Below are positions 33,301 through 43,923 of a DNA stretch of 64,000 nt, in pieces. The notes under the pieces are model-generated. The model saw only the letters and a list, made by a program, of their open reading frames with translations, was not told where the DNA came from and searched no databases. Location: NCBI GenBank assembly GCA_947471745.1, contig CANJKZ010001040.1, forward strand, positions 1 through 64,000, given 5' to 3'. How positions within the stretch are numbered: position 1 is the stretch's first letter; each line of letters begins with the position of its first letter. The position numbers and the translations under genes were made by a program. The stretch is from Closterium sp. Naga37s-1 (Eukaryota > Streptophyta > Zygnematophyceae > Desmidiales > Closteriaceae).

Positions 33301-33964
33301 CAGCTCTTTTCAGCCTACCAGGCACCTCTTTTATCGGAGCAGCAGTTTCCTTTAGTTTAACGGGCACAGTACCCACCAGAGCAGCGGCTCTTCTCACAGC
33401 AGCCGCAACGGCTGCTCTCTTGCTCCCAGCGCCGCCACCCTTGCCAGTCTGACTCGTTTCAGTTGCACTCGTTTCAACGTGACTCGTTTTGATCTGACTC
33501 GTTTCAACCATACTCAACTCTACAATTTCTGCTGGAATGCCCTTCTCGTCTCGCACAGCCTTCTCCCCCACTCCACGTCTCTCCCGTCTCCTCTCCCCTC
33601 TCATCCCCCCCTCCTCATCCTCCCCATCGCCCTGCACCTCACCTCCCCCATCGGCAATCCCTGAGCTCACACTCCCCTCCACCGCCGATGCTGCAAGCCG
33701 GCAATTGCGGCCGAACGGGTGGTTACTGCTAAAACGGGAATTCGAGGGAGCAACGAACGTATGTGAGAGCGGGAAAGGTGTGGCAGAGAGGAGACATGCG
33801 TTCGCGAATGGACGGCTGCTGCTGCTGCCGCCGCCGCTGCTGCTGCGGGGATTCCTGCTGAGTGCGCTGCGTCGTGAAGATACCCCGGATGTGACAATAA
33901 GCGGAAGGTGACTACTTCGAGGGTAAATAGGCCCCACAGTAGCTGCTGCGGACACAGCGGCCAT
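27345..33964 (-). CDS. GH103 lytic transglycosylase (MltB-like) with long N-terminal extension
   Basis: Seven exons join in phase: 33964-30870, 30347-30216, 29921-29852, 29368-29122, 28457-28366, 28043-27810 and 27470-27345 (TAA), about 1331 residues. The last 330 residues match the MltB/Slt35 family: YGVPANVMTALWGIES with the putative catalytic Glu near 1074, then GSYAGAMGQCQFMPSSF, YAVDYDGDGRRDIW, ANYL..RWKRGEP, and a terminal YNPAKLYGLAIAELARRLG. This family cleaves MurNAc-GlcNAc bonds in peptidoglycan, leaving a 1,6-anhydro end. The first exon encodes about 1030 extra residues: an Ala/Ser/Arg-rich start suited to plastid targeting, three 34-residue repeats (LPDSVFDLGQRTGQRVKGRL), a hydrophobic segment near residue 690 and a Lys/Arg/Glu helix. 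Inferred site: plastid envelope or wall. Start is ATG 33964. Confidence 0.88.
28216..28280 (-). pseudogene. Extra copy of transglycosylase exon 5
   Basis: It repeats the NRWKRGEPLGVEV codons and a GTAAGA donor in intron 5. It lacks the DIWTSIPDVLAS start of exon 5. Confidence 0.8.
28690..29095 (-). pseudogene. Three extra 3' copies of transglycosylase exon 4
   Basis: Copies at about 29000-29095, 28833-28935 and 28690-28770 repeat LLGSYAGAMGQCQFMPSSFKAYAVDYDGDG and the AGGTGAGG donor. The most distal is the most diverged. Any of them could splice to exon 5 in phase if an acceptor were used, but none shows one. Confidence 0.85.
29430..29509 (-). pseudogene. Extra 5' copy of transglycosylase exon 4
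   Basis: It repeats PRRAAFFREELMEALSILENNHGP after a CAG, then diverges. The intact exon starts at 29368. Confidence 0.85.
29713..29765 (-). pseudogene. Extra copy of transglycosylase exon 3
   Basis: It repeats the DAVQALLTLAYRTKQ codons with Ile and Met changes and a GTGACA donor, but lacks the YGKNMGKW start. It lies in intron 3. Confidence 0.8.
30582..30822 (-). pseudogene. Two extra copies of the end of transglycosylase exon 1
   Basis: Copies at about 30582-30671 and 30717-30822 repeat the LQPLPAVV.KVTGAAEVVLTARQYV codons and the GTGAG donor of exon 1, which ends at 30870. They are on the intron 1 side. Confidence 0.85.
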
Positions 33965-35246
33965 CACGGCGGCAATAACTGCTTCCTTAGCGGCGCGTCT
34001 CTGCCTAAAAGGGGTTTTAAACCGCCATGGTCATTCTGAACAGTCTTCCATTTAACTCGGAAGCTGGAGACTTGGAAGCTCGGGTCGGGAGTCCCGGTTG
34101 TCGCGCAGTGATTACTTCGGCACTCGAGGCTACTTAGAAACCGCGGCCTTGACGATTCGGAACGTGCTGATGCGGTGGTGATGGGCAGAACCGAGGTGAC
34201 AGGGTGAGGTGCGGATGGACTGGCTCGCTGAATGCTCACGCAGTACGATATTATACAGCGCGTCATACTCCAAGGTTGTCATACATGTACAGTAATAGAG
34301 ATAGCAACATATGGCTCACCTCAAATGTCATAGAAGTGGGAAGTTATATTGTCTTTGGCGCAGGTCGAGCGGATTTGCCAGAGAAAAAAGGCAGGTCGAG
34401 CTCGTCTGGTCGAGCTCGACTAGACCCACGCGGAAGCGGCGCAAGCTTGCGCCGAGCAAGACAACCCCCACCGCCCCAAGGGCTAGGTTTGGCCTGCTTG
34501 TGAAACAGTAGTCTGCCCGAGCAGATTCGTGGCGCAATTCAGCTGGCGAAGCACGTGCTCTCGCGAGTGTCAGTGTGCAGACGTCAATTGACGTCCAGAT
34601 TTCGCGCAAACGGTTGCGACGTGATCTTTGCGACCACGTCGCAACCAGTTTACGAAAACCCCTGTATTGAGAAACTCGGTACCGGGGTTCGATTTAGAAG
34701 TATGTTTACAGTGGTTTTTTGTTAATTTGCACACTACGAGATTACATCATCTTCCGCTTGTTAGAGCGTTTTTTGTTTGCGCGTGTATCCGGCAAATTCT
34801 GTGTTCGCAATTTGTACCACGGCCATTCGCTAACAGACAGACGAGCAGGTCGGTTCTCTTCGATCGCGACAAGGAATCTTTTTTTATGCACCGATCCAAC
34901 AAATTGCAAGTTCCGACATGACATCAATACGATCAACAGTTGTCGCAATGTCAAAACGATAAACTATTGTTATTCGTACACCTTTTTGCACGCTACTAGT
35001 CCAAGTGTCCGCAAAATTCCTGTTTGAAGCACAATAGAAACCGGGAATTCGGAATTGTAAAACACTTTTGGTACCATAAGAAGGAGGTTTTATTCCGGAT
35101 TTTACGACCGCGACAAGGTACTCTTAACAGTTTCGTAAAATCAGCAGAGCCACTTTAAGCTTGTTTTTTTAAAATTCGAACTTGGCCACGACCCCTGCTG
35201 TAGTACAATATAAAGAATCCGGTGTATTAACAATCTTCCGATTTTG
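33965..35246. other. Upstream region of the transglycosylase gene and first copy of the duplicated flank
   Basis: 33965-34251 is the 5' region of the transglycosylase gene, with no clear motif. From 34252 the sequence is the start of the segment repeated at 44571. It holds no convincing gene. It has several perfect palindromes: 34409-34420 (12 bp), 34437-34454 (18 bp), 34580-34595 (16 bp), and a 12-bp-stem hairpin at 34612-34646. Confidence 0.6.
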
Positions 35247-35626
35247 TGTGAGAGTAGTATGAAGGTGTGTGAGGATTAGGCAAGGAGGGGGATACAAACA
35301 AGTGTCGAGCAAAGTTCTGTACCCCCTAAGGCTAAACCCACTACAGCCTAGATGACATTAAACATATAATTTGACACACCCCCATAGGCGAAGTGGGGGA
35401 TAGCCAACACAAGAAACGGTCACAAGACCAGTCAAGAGAAGAAACAAAGCAAAACAAGCTCAGGGTGGATCACAACGTCACCACGCATTCTGAGCACAAG
35501 CACAAGGCCACAAGGCCAGTTCACAAGCAGAGTTATATATCAAGGTGAACAAGCAAGGCAGTGATCTCAACCTAGCAAGGGTAAGCATGCAGGTGCAGGT
35601 ATATATAGATCACAGTACAAGCAAAG

Positions 35627-36214
35627 TCAAGAAGTGAGCAAGTGAGGCCAAGTAGGCACAAGACCTAGCATAGTACAAAAGCGCTGATGATCACAAGGCT
35701 GAAGTGCCTTGGTGAAGATATCAGCGGTGTTGGCCCGAGAGGCCACGTAAGCAAGGCGCAGCTGACCACGCTGCTGCAGCTCACGAGCAAGGAAGTAGCG
35801 AAGAGCAGTGTGCTTCGTTCTGTGCTCCAGTCTGTGCTCCCGACACAAGGCCAGCATGGCCTTGTTGTCTACGTACAGAACTGGAGGAGAACGAGGCGGC
35901 TCTCCCAGGTCGGTCAGCAGGTAGGTGAGCCAGCGTAACTCCTGTGCAGCCATGGCCCCTGCGTAGATCTCAGCCTCACAGCTGGAGCTGAGAACAGAAG
36001 ACGAGCGGGTAGACCGCCAAGAAACAGAGTCGGAACCAAGGCTGAAGGTGTAACCCTGTGAAGACGTCAACCCAAGACGCGTCTGCGTGACCAGTGAGTA
36101 CCACTGAACTCCGCCCTCCAAGCACGAGCCCCATGCCCGACGTACTGCACAAGTAGCGCAACACCCTCTTAGCTGCATCCATGTGCTCTGGTCGGTGTCT
36201 CCCAGGAGCAACAT
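35627..36214 (-). pseudogene. Copia copy A, RNase H C-terminal part
   Basis: SSQGYTFSLGS, SSSCEAEIYAGAMAAQ, YVDNKAMLALC and the terminal RANTADIFTKALQP are in frame. The first catalytic Asp segment lies in the upstream frame because of the deletion near 36066. Confidence 0.85.
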
Positions 36215-37796
36215 AGCGTGCCAGGATGCTAAGAGGGTATGCCAGGTCAGGTCTAGTGCAGGTCATCAGGTACATGAGGCAGCCGACAAGCTCTGGGTAC
36301 GGGCCACTCGGCTCTACGGACTCATCCGAAGGCAGAGCTGAGAGCGAGTGGCGAGTAGACAGAGGAGTGGCCTGAGGCGAGGAGTACGTGAAGTTGAAGC
36401 GCTGAAGGACCTGCTGCACCATGTGTGACTGAGTCAAGGCAATGGTGCGCCGTGCTCTGTCCCGGGTGATATGCAAACCAAGATAGCTGCGCAGCTCACC
36501 CAGGTCTGTGCACGTGTGTCTCTTCTGCAGCTCCGACTTCACGTGAGCGAGTCCATCAGTGTCAGCAGTAGCAAAGACCAAGTCGTCGACGTACACGAGG
36601 ATGTAGAACGGCGGCAGCGAGGTGTCGGTGCGTAGAAACAGCGACGGGTCAGCAGTAGAAGGAGCAAGCCCAAGAGCCGCAAGCGTAGTCCTTAGTGTGT
36701 CGTGCCACTCGCGGGGAGCCTGGCGGAGACCGTAGACTGGCCGCCGGAGGCTCCACTGGGTACCAGGAGGAAACGACCCAGTGAAGCCAGGAGGTCGGCG
36801 CAGCCAGATCTCCTCGTGCAGGCTGCCCTGTAGGAAAGCAGTGTTGAAGTCAAGAGAGTGAAGCTCGTAGTCACGCTGAGCGGCTATGTGCAGCAGCACC
36901 CGAAGAGTGGTTATCTTCGGGGTGGGAGAGAAGGTCTGAAAGTAGTCAACTCCCTGCCGCTGACTGAAGCCTCGAGCCACGTAACGCGCCTTGAAGACAG
37001 GCGGAGAACCCGGCGGCCGCTTCACCCTGTAAATCCACATGCCACTGACGATGTTCGCCCCAGGTGGGGGAACCTCGTCAACGTAGGTGCCTGTGGACTT
37101 CCAGGAAGCCATCTCTGCGTCCATGGCTGTCTGCCACTGAGAGGAGTAGGGACCCTCTATCGCCTCTGCGTAAGAGCGCGGAGTCGGGATGTCTGGTGCA
37201 TCCGGGTCTCCCTCAGGGGCAAGCAGCATGGACACGAGATGAGGTAAAGCAGCAGCAAATCACTAGAACTCCTCCTGCCTGTCCTCAATGACGTCCGTGC
37301 CAAGAGCACACTCACCCCCGACGGACGGAGGACAGACAGACTCAGACTCAGCAACAAGACTCGCGGCGTAGTCTAGACGACAGTGAGCAGCGAAGTCTAC
37401 AAGCTCAGCAACTAAGGCAGACGCAGCAGTGGACTCAAAGGAAGGGTCAGTGACAACAGTAGCCAGGAGACGCGTGACAGTAGGACTGGCAGCACGAAGG
37501 GAGTCAGACTCCGGGTCAGCAAGAGCAGGAAGAGAGAACTCTGGAGGAGACGGCAAAGGGACACGCTGTGGAGCAGTGGAAGGACGCAGTGCCATCTGGT
37601 GCGTCCCCGGGACCGCAGGAGGACGCTGACGTGGAACACGACGACCAGTGCGAGCAGCACGAACAGGCGACGCAGGACGAGACTCAGGCTCACGACGCTC
37701 AGCAAGACCTCCAGTAGGACCAGTGTAGGGAGGAGGAGCAGGCAGTGGGGAGGCGAGCTGTAACTGTGACTCGGACTGGACAGGCGGTGGACACAC
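35976..37796 (-). pseudogene. Copia copy A, linker tail and reverse transcriptase
   Basis: 37263-37796 (177 codons, Pro/Ser/Arg-rich) runs in frame to a TAG-TGA pair at about 37258-37263. The reverse transcriptase follows (35976-37235): YAEAIEGPYSSQWQ, VKRPPGSPPVFKARYVARGFSQRQGVD, SLDFNTAFLQG and the catalytic YVDDLVFA, all intact. It loses frame at GHADASW, where about 19 bases are missing from the RNase H start. Confidence 0.88.
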
Positions 37797-37859
37797 TAAG
37801 GAAGGAGCAGGACCAGTAGAAGGCGGGAGACCAAGAACCTGCTGAAGGAGCGGAACGAA

Positions 37860-39869
37860 TTACGGCCGCGGCCGCGCAGCGCCTCCAGAACCAGCAGGGA
37901 CAGGACCAGCACCCCCAGCGTCAGCACCAACGCCAGTAGCACCACCAGCTCCAGCAGCACCCCCAGTAGCTCCAGCAGCGCCAACTCCAGCACCCCCAGA
38001 AGCACCAGCTCCAGTAGCACCTCCAGCAGCACCTACGCCAACAGCACCTCCAGCTCCAGCACCAGCAGCACCACCAGGCCCAGCAGCTCCAGTACCGCCG
38101 GTACGAGCACCTCCGGGACCCGTGGCTCCAGAACCTCCAGCAGCCGCAGAACCTCCAGCACCGGTAGCACCACCAGCTCCAGCAGCACGGCTCCAGCGGC
38201 GAGCAAACCACTCACGCAGCTCCTGGGGAGAGGGTAGCTCCCGCCGGGACGAAGCACCCGAAGGACCTCTAGGCCCAGCACCACCAGGCTCCACTCGAGT
38301 AGGCCCAGCACCCCCAGGCTCTGCACCCCCAGACTCAGCAACCCCAGGCTCAGCACCCCCAGACTCAGCACCCCCAGGCTCAGCACCCCCAGACCCAGCA
38401 CCCCCAGGCTCCGCACGCTCAGGCTCAGCACCCCCAGACCCGGCACCCGCAGGCTCAGCACCCCCAGCAGCACCAGAGTCAACAGCTACCTCGACAGGCT
38501 CGACTGCGTCTACCTGGGACACACCTGAGGGGGCAGGACCCTGAGGGGGGAGGGGGTCTACCGGGGGGGGACCTGGCGCGAGGAAGAGCGGCGGGGGGGG
38601 GAGGGGGGCAGCGCGGTAGGGGAAGAGACGGTAGTACGGAACCGACTCGTCAAACGTGACGTCCTGGGAGGACAGAACACGGCGCGAGGTGGGGTGGTAA
38701 AACTGCCAACCAGGCGCGTCAGGGGGGAAGCCGAGGAAGACGCAGGGAACAGCACGAGAGGACAGCTTGTCCGCAGACAAGTCTCGGACGAAAGCCCGAG
38801 ATCCCCAGACAGAGAACGCAGACGCATCACCAACCTTCCCCGTCCACCGCAAAGTGGGGGAGGTCTCCGGCAAGGAGACCCGGGGCTGTAGGTTGATCTG
38901 CTGTGCCGCGTACTGAACTGCAAACGGCCACAGAAAATGGGGAGCAGCCGCATGGATCATGGACGTACGAGCGACGTCCATGACCATGCCAATGCGGCGC
39001 TCAGCAATCCCATTTTGCTGTGGAGAGGCCGGAAGCGTGAACGTCTGGCGGATGCCCCTCGCACGACAGAAGGCTCGCAGAAGGTCGGAGGAAAACTTTC
39101 CACCTCTGTCGGAGTGCAGACGCAGAACAGGAAAGTCAGAGCCGGAACTCTCTCTGAGCTGGAGACGAGCAGCGCGGATCCAGTCGATCAACACCCCAGT
39201 GACCTCACCCTTGGTGCGCAAGGGGAAGACTGTGGTGTAACGCGAGTAGTCGTCAACCACCAGGAGGAAATAACGCTCGTGACCCTGTCCACGGACGCGG
39301 GCTGGGCCCCACACGTCCATGTGAAGAGTCTGCAGCGGAGCCTCTGTCGGCGGAAACTCGGAGGAGTGAGGAGCGGCGCGCTGCTGTCCCTCGACGCTGG
39401 GAACGCAGGTAGGAGCAGGCTCCGGAGGAAGGGGAGGGAGGGACCTGGGGAGACCAGAGACAAGGACACGAGAGGCCATGCCTTGGAGACGAGGCAGGGA
39501 GGGGTGACCAAGGCGGTGGTGCCAGAGGAGGGTCTGGTGGGACAGGAGGCGACACGAGCAGGGGGCAGACTCAGGACCAGTCCTGGACGCTGCAGCAAAC
39601 ACCTGACCCGACGCAGCTATCTGACCAGACGCAGGAACCGGAGGAGACTCAGTAGTCAGTGTGTACAGGCTCGACCCCGGCTGACGGGTAAACGTGGCTA
39701 AGTGTCGGCCCGTCCGAGCACACGTGCAGTGGGTCACCCGCTGACTCGCAGGAGTGAACTGGTCAACTCCTCCATCCTGCAGGTCAGCACCACTCACCAA
39801 GTGCGTAGAGAACGAGGGGAGGTAAAGACCTGACAGGGAGCCAGACGGGGCCGCTGGACACGGTAGCAC
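37860..39869 (-). pseudogene. Copia copy A, integrase and linker
   Basis: 669 codons. It has the zinc-binding H-H-C-C segment, MDVWGPARV, LRLHSDRGGKF, SPQQNGIAERRIG and YRLFPYRA, followed by a 180-residue Gly/Ala/Glu/Pro linker. The catalytic residues are intact. The frame ends at TAA (37862-37860) where the nested copia has a Tyr codon, a single C to A change. Confidence 0.88.
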
Positions 39870-40867
39870 AGTGGAGAAGTGGGCAAGGACAGGACCCCCA
39901 GAGGGGTCTGCCAGGGAGACCGCACCGGCCGACTGAGCGGCGTGAGGGTGGTGCGGTCTCGAAAGAAGGAGCGGGAAGCACCCGAGTCAAGGGTGAAGGT
40001 GTGGAAGACCGCAGTAGGCGCAGTACCAGAGAGAGCAGACTCACCAGCACCTGGAGCAGTAGACTCACGAGCACCTAGAGCAGCAGCCTCACCAGCACCT
40101 GGAGCAGGAGACGTACCAGCACCTAGAGCAGCAGCCTCACCAGTACCTAGAGCAGCAGACTGGATACCGGGGTCAGGCGGCACACACAGGTAACAGGCAC
40201 CCTCAGCACTAGTAGGCAATGCATACATGGCAGTGAGGATAGCATCATAGTCAAGAGCATAGATATCTACCCTCTGCCTAAGCAGCTCCACCCAGTTGGG
40301 GAGCTCAGCCGTGTCGCCAAACTCTGTACGCCAGGCGTCGCTCAGACGGGCGAAGCAGCGGGACTCTGTGTGACCAAACGTCCCGCAAGGCTGACCAGTC
40401 CGAGCACCAGTGCGAATGACGTACGGGCAGCGAGCAGTACCCCGTGACCCTCCACGCTGAGCGTACCACTGACGAAGCTGCTGGGGCGAAAGGACCGCGC
40501 GCAGACGACGCTGTAGCTGCACCTGGCCACTACAAGAAGCTCCCGAACTACTCACTCCAGGACGACTCCCACTACGGCCACCCCGACAACCCCAACTAGC
40601 GTACCACTCACGAAGCTGCTGGGGCGTGAGCGACTCACGCGGACGTCGCTGGAGCTGCATCTGGCCACCGCCAGGAGCAGCAGTAGCAGTAGTAGCCGCA
40701 GTAGCAGCAGTAGCAGCAGTAGCAGCAGTAGCAGTAGTAGCCGCAGTAGCAGCAGTAGCAGCAGTAGCAGTAGTAGCAGTGCGGCCACCCCTACAACCCC
40801 AACTAGCGTACCACTCACGAAGCTGTTGGGGGGTGAGGGACTCACGCGGACGGCGTTGGAGCTGCAT
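39794..40867 (-). pseudogene. Copia copy A, Gag-protease frame
   Basis: 357 codons. It repeats SLTPQQLREWYASWGCRGG twice, separated by an Ala-Thr microsatellite-coded run, followed by SPQQLRQWYAQRGG. It then shows a Cys/His cluster (CPYVIRTG...CGTFGHTESRCF) and the protease DSGAS. Relative to the nested copia, one base is lost near 39925, so the frame leaves the protease early. The correct frame continues in 37860-39869. Confidence 0.85.
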
Positions 40868-41029
40868 CTGGCCACACCAGGAGCAGCAGTAGCAGTAGAA
40901 AGAGCAGTAGCAGCAGGAGCAGCAGTAACAGCAGTACGGGCAGGGCAGTGCTCACCAGTGGCTAGAAGGGCAGGCGTACGACGGTAGCAACGGCGAGGCC
41001 GCTACCACTGCAGGGCGAGGGCTCCGCGG

Positions 41030-41905
41030 CAGCTGCAGGGGCGGCTGCTCCAGGGGCGGCTGCTCCAGGGGCCAGGGGCGGCTGCTGCAGGGGCGGCTGC
41101 TCCAGGGGCCAGGGGCGGCTGCTGCAGGGGCGGCTGCTCCAGGGGCCAGGGGCGGCTGCTGCAGGGGCGGCTGCTCCAGGGGCCAGGGGCGGCGGCTGCA
41201 GGGGTGGCTGCTCCAGGGGCCAGGGGCGGCTGCAGAGGTCCAGGGGCGGCTGCTCCAGTGACCAGGGGCGGCTGCTGCAGGGGCGGCTGCTCCAGGGGCC
41301 AGGGGCGGCTGCTGCAGGGGCGGCTGCTCCAGGGGCCAGGGGCGGCTGCTGCAGGGGCGGCTGCTCCAGGGGCCAGGGGCGGCGGATGCAGGGGCGGCTG
41401 CTCCAGGGGCCAGGGGCGGCTGCAGAGGTCCATGGGCGGCTGCTGCAGGGGCGGCTGCTCCAGTGACCAGGGGCGGCTGCTGCATGGGCGGCTGCTCCAG
41501 GGGCCAGAGGCGGCTGCTGCAGGGGCGGCTGCTCCAGGGGCCAGGGGCTGCTGCTGCAGGGGCGGCCGCTCCAGGGGCCAGGGGCAGCTGCTGCAGGGGC
41601 GGCTGCTCGAGGGGCCAGGGGCGGCTGCTGCAGGGGCGGCTGCTCCAGGGGCCAGAGGCGGCTGCTGCAGGGGCGGCTGCTCCAGGGGCCAGAGGCGGCT
41701 GCAGAGGTCCAGGGGCGGCTGCTGCAGGGGCGGCTGCAGTAAGTAGCAGCAGCGGCAGCAAGTAGAAGCAGCTGCAGCAAGTAGAAGAGCTGCTGCAGCA
41801 AGTAGCAGCAGCGGCAGCAAGTAGAAGAGCTGCTGCAGCAAATAGCAGCAGCGGCAGCAAGTAGAAGAGCTGCTGCAGCAAATAGCAGCAGCGGTAGAGC
41901 AGCAG
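41030..41905. repeat. Leader minisatellite of copia copy A
   Basis: About 20 irregular units of CAGGGGCGGCTGCTCCAGGG type alternate with GGCTGCTGCAGG. From about 41745 they are followed by GCAGCAGCGGCAGCAAGTAG units. The open frames in both strands are by-products of the repeat. Confidence 0.9.
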
Positions 41906-42245
41906 CACAGGCGTAGTGCAGCGTGCAGGCCTGGCGTGGGCTGTACTGGCCGCGCGCGGGCCTGACGTGGCCTGTACGGGCTGCGCGAATGCCTAGCGCG
42001 GACTGTACGGGCCGCTCTCGGGCCTGACGTGGCCTGTACGGGCTGCGCTAGCGCCTAGCGCTGACTGTACGGGCCGCGCGCGGGCCTAACGTAGGCTAAA
42101 CGGGCCGCGCGCGGGCGTGGCGCGGGCTGTACGGGCGGCGCGAAGGCCAGACGGGGGCTGTACGGGCTGCTCGCGAGCTACGCGCGACAGGACAGGGCAG
42201 GGCCGCGGGGCAGCGAAAATCGATGCACCTAAGGGCGCATTTCGG

Positions 42246-43379
42246 GCGGAAATTCACATCCGTGTCAATGACCTGCTCCTTGCACTCCTTGTAGGTCCTC
42301 CACTGGTGCTCCCCGCGCACAACATGCACACGCTTGATGTGCTCAGGGAGACCCTTGAAGAACTGGTGGATGACCTCGCTCTCAGGAAGAGCAGTCTTCA
42401 GCAGCGACAGAGTTTTCTCAAACTCCTTGGCGTACTCGCGTACAGGCTGGTCACCGCACTGGATGTTCTCCAGGCGGCTACGCACCTCGAGCGCCGGGGG
42501 CTGACTCAGGAATGCCGCCAGCATGGCAGCTTTGAACTCCTCCCAGCCAAAAGGATGGCCATTAGCCTCTGCGTGGCGCTTGTTGGCATACACCAACTTG
42601 CTCGCAGTGTCGTCCAGGGCAAGGGTTGCAGCGACCACACGAGCCTCGCTACGCACATTGTGGATTGACATAAAGTCCTCCACAATGGAGAGCCAAGTCT
42701 CGACGTCGGTCTTGCCATGGACAAAACGAGGCAGGGCCGAAGGGCAGGAGCCAAAGGCAGTTGCTGCTGCAGTAGGAGGCTCAGCACGTGCTCCAGTAGG
42801 AGGAGGAACAGCAGGAGGTGCATCAGCAGGTGCAGCACGGCTGTTAGCGGCGTTGGCGACTCGCTCTGCTGCAGGAGCAGGCTGGTAGAGGTTTCCACGC
42901 CGGATCTCCCTATACTGGGTCTGAAGCACAGAGATGTTTTTCTCCTGCTTCTTGAGCTGATCCTGCACGAACTGAAGAGTGTTGTGCAGGTCCTGAATGA
43001 GGCTGGAGGTGTCGTTTTCCTTAGGGATCAACTGCACCTCCCTGGTCAGCTGCTCAATCAAGGCCTGAAGCTTAACAGAATCAGCCTCCAAGTTCTGGAT
43101 ACGACACTGTTGCACTCCAATGAGAATATTCTGCTCCGTGAGTTGAGTCTGGAGCTTGACAGCAATGTTCTCAGTTTCATTGGAAACACCCTCATCAGAG
43201 CCAGCCTCTTCCTCATTTTCAGCATCAGCCTCAAGGTCAGCTTCACTTCCATTGATCTCCATGTCAACCACGAAATCCTCAAGGTTGAGATCAATGTCAG
43301 CAGCAGCAGCAGCATTATCTCCCTCAGTGCCAACAACGGGCACCTCCTTAGTAGCATCCATCTCTTGACCAGCAGCCAT
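42246..43379 (-). CDS. Gag of the third element, 3' end cut
   Basis: It starts at ATG 43379 with an acidic N-terminus (LNLEDFVVDMEINGSEADLE), then a coiled-coil (QDLHNTLQFVQDQLKKQEKN), a Pro/Ala linker, and a capsid-like Gag domain. The domain contains WLSIVEDFMSIHNV, GWEEFKAAMLAAFLSQ, VREYAKEFEKTLSLL and FFKGLPEHIKR. No zinc knuckle is reached before the junction. The frame happens to stay open for about 50 codons of copia leader past the junction, giving an artificial fusion. Gag would bind and package the element RNA. Confidence 0.8.
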
Positions 43380-43923
43380 GAAACAGGTTAAGGAGAGGAG
43401 ATCTCAACAGATCTTATAATAATATTTAAGAAATCTGATTACTCTTATAGAATAATCCAATACAGAATCTCTTAAGATAGACTTGTTTGCCAAATCTCTC
43501 TATCACCTCAATGATAGAGCAAGATATACTCAAGAGAGTAATCCTCAACAAGCCCTTAATAGATCTGAAGGTACACTCTTCTACACAAAGTAGATCAAGA
43601 GTCTTCCACCAAAGGTGGGTAAGAGAAATTAATCTCTTCAAATTTCTTCTCAATGTTGACGAAGAAAAATGAGCTCCTTGTAGATCTTGAAGCTCCAATG
43701 GTGTGTTGAGGAGATTGAAGCTTGAAGCTTGGAGATCTTGTAGAAGCTTTTGTAGATCTTGAAGAACCACTTGTAGATCTTGAAATTTCTTCAAAATCTT
43801 CAAAGATCTTGATAGCTCCTTGGATGAAATCCTGGATCCACAAGCTAGGATCCTCTAAAAAAAATAGTCCAAGTAGCAAATGGCCACACAAGGCCAAGGA
43901 AGAACCTTGCTCTAGATACCAAA
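43380..43923 (-). other. Leader of the third element
   Basis: This AT-rich untranslated region lies between primer site and Gag, with many GATCTTGAAG/AGATCTTGTAG-type short repeats (43670-43830). No gene is seen. Confidence 0.6.

Larger units (their letters stand above)
34252..42245. repeat. Duplicated segment, copy A (flank plus 5'-truncated copia)
   Basis: It matches 44571-52552 in the same orientation at an offset of about 10.3 kb. Only a handful of single-base differences and one short indel in a microsatellite (18 bp) were noted while reading. Similarity starts at TATACAGCGCG and stops inside the copia leader at 42245. Confidence 0.95.
35247..42245 (-). mobile_element. Ty1/copia element, copy A, 5' end missing
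   Basis: The 3' LTR is at 35247-35376 (130 bp) with the TTTTG target bases to its left (35242-35246). The internal region is complete from RNase H up to the leader repeats, but the last leader part, primer site and 5' LTR are absent. The sequence switches at 42245 into the Gag gene of another element. It carries the same nonsense and frameshift lesions as copy B. Confidence 0.95.

Noticed and set aside
40952..41908. Pro/Ala-rich open frames of 279-318 codons in copia leaders
   Set aside because: They overlap in all frames over the minisatellite, contain no domain and lie upstream of the Gag start.
42096..43379. A 427-codon Gag with a novel Arg/Pro-rich C-terminus
   Set aside because: The last 50 or so codons are copia leader sequence past the 42245 junction, so the fusion is accidental.
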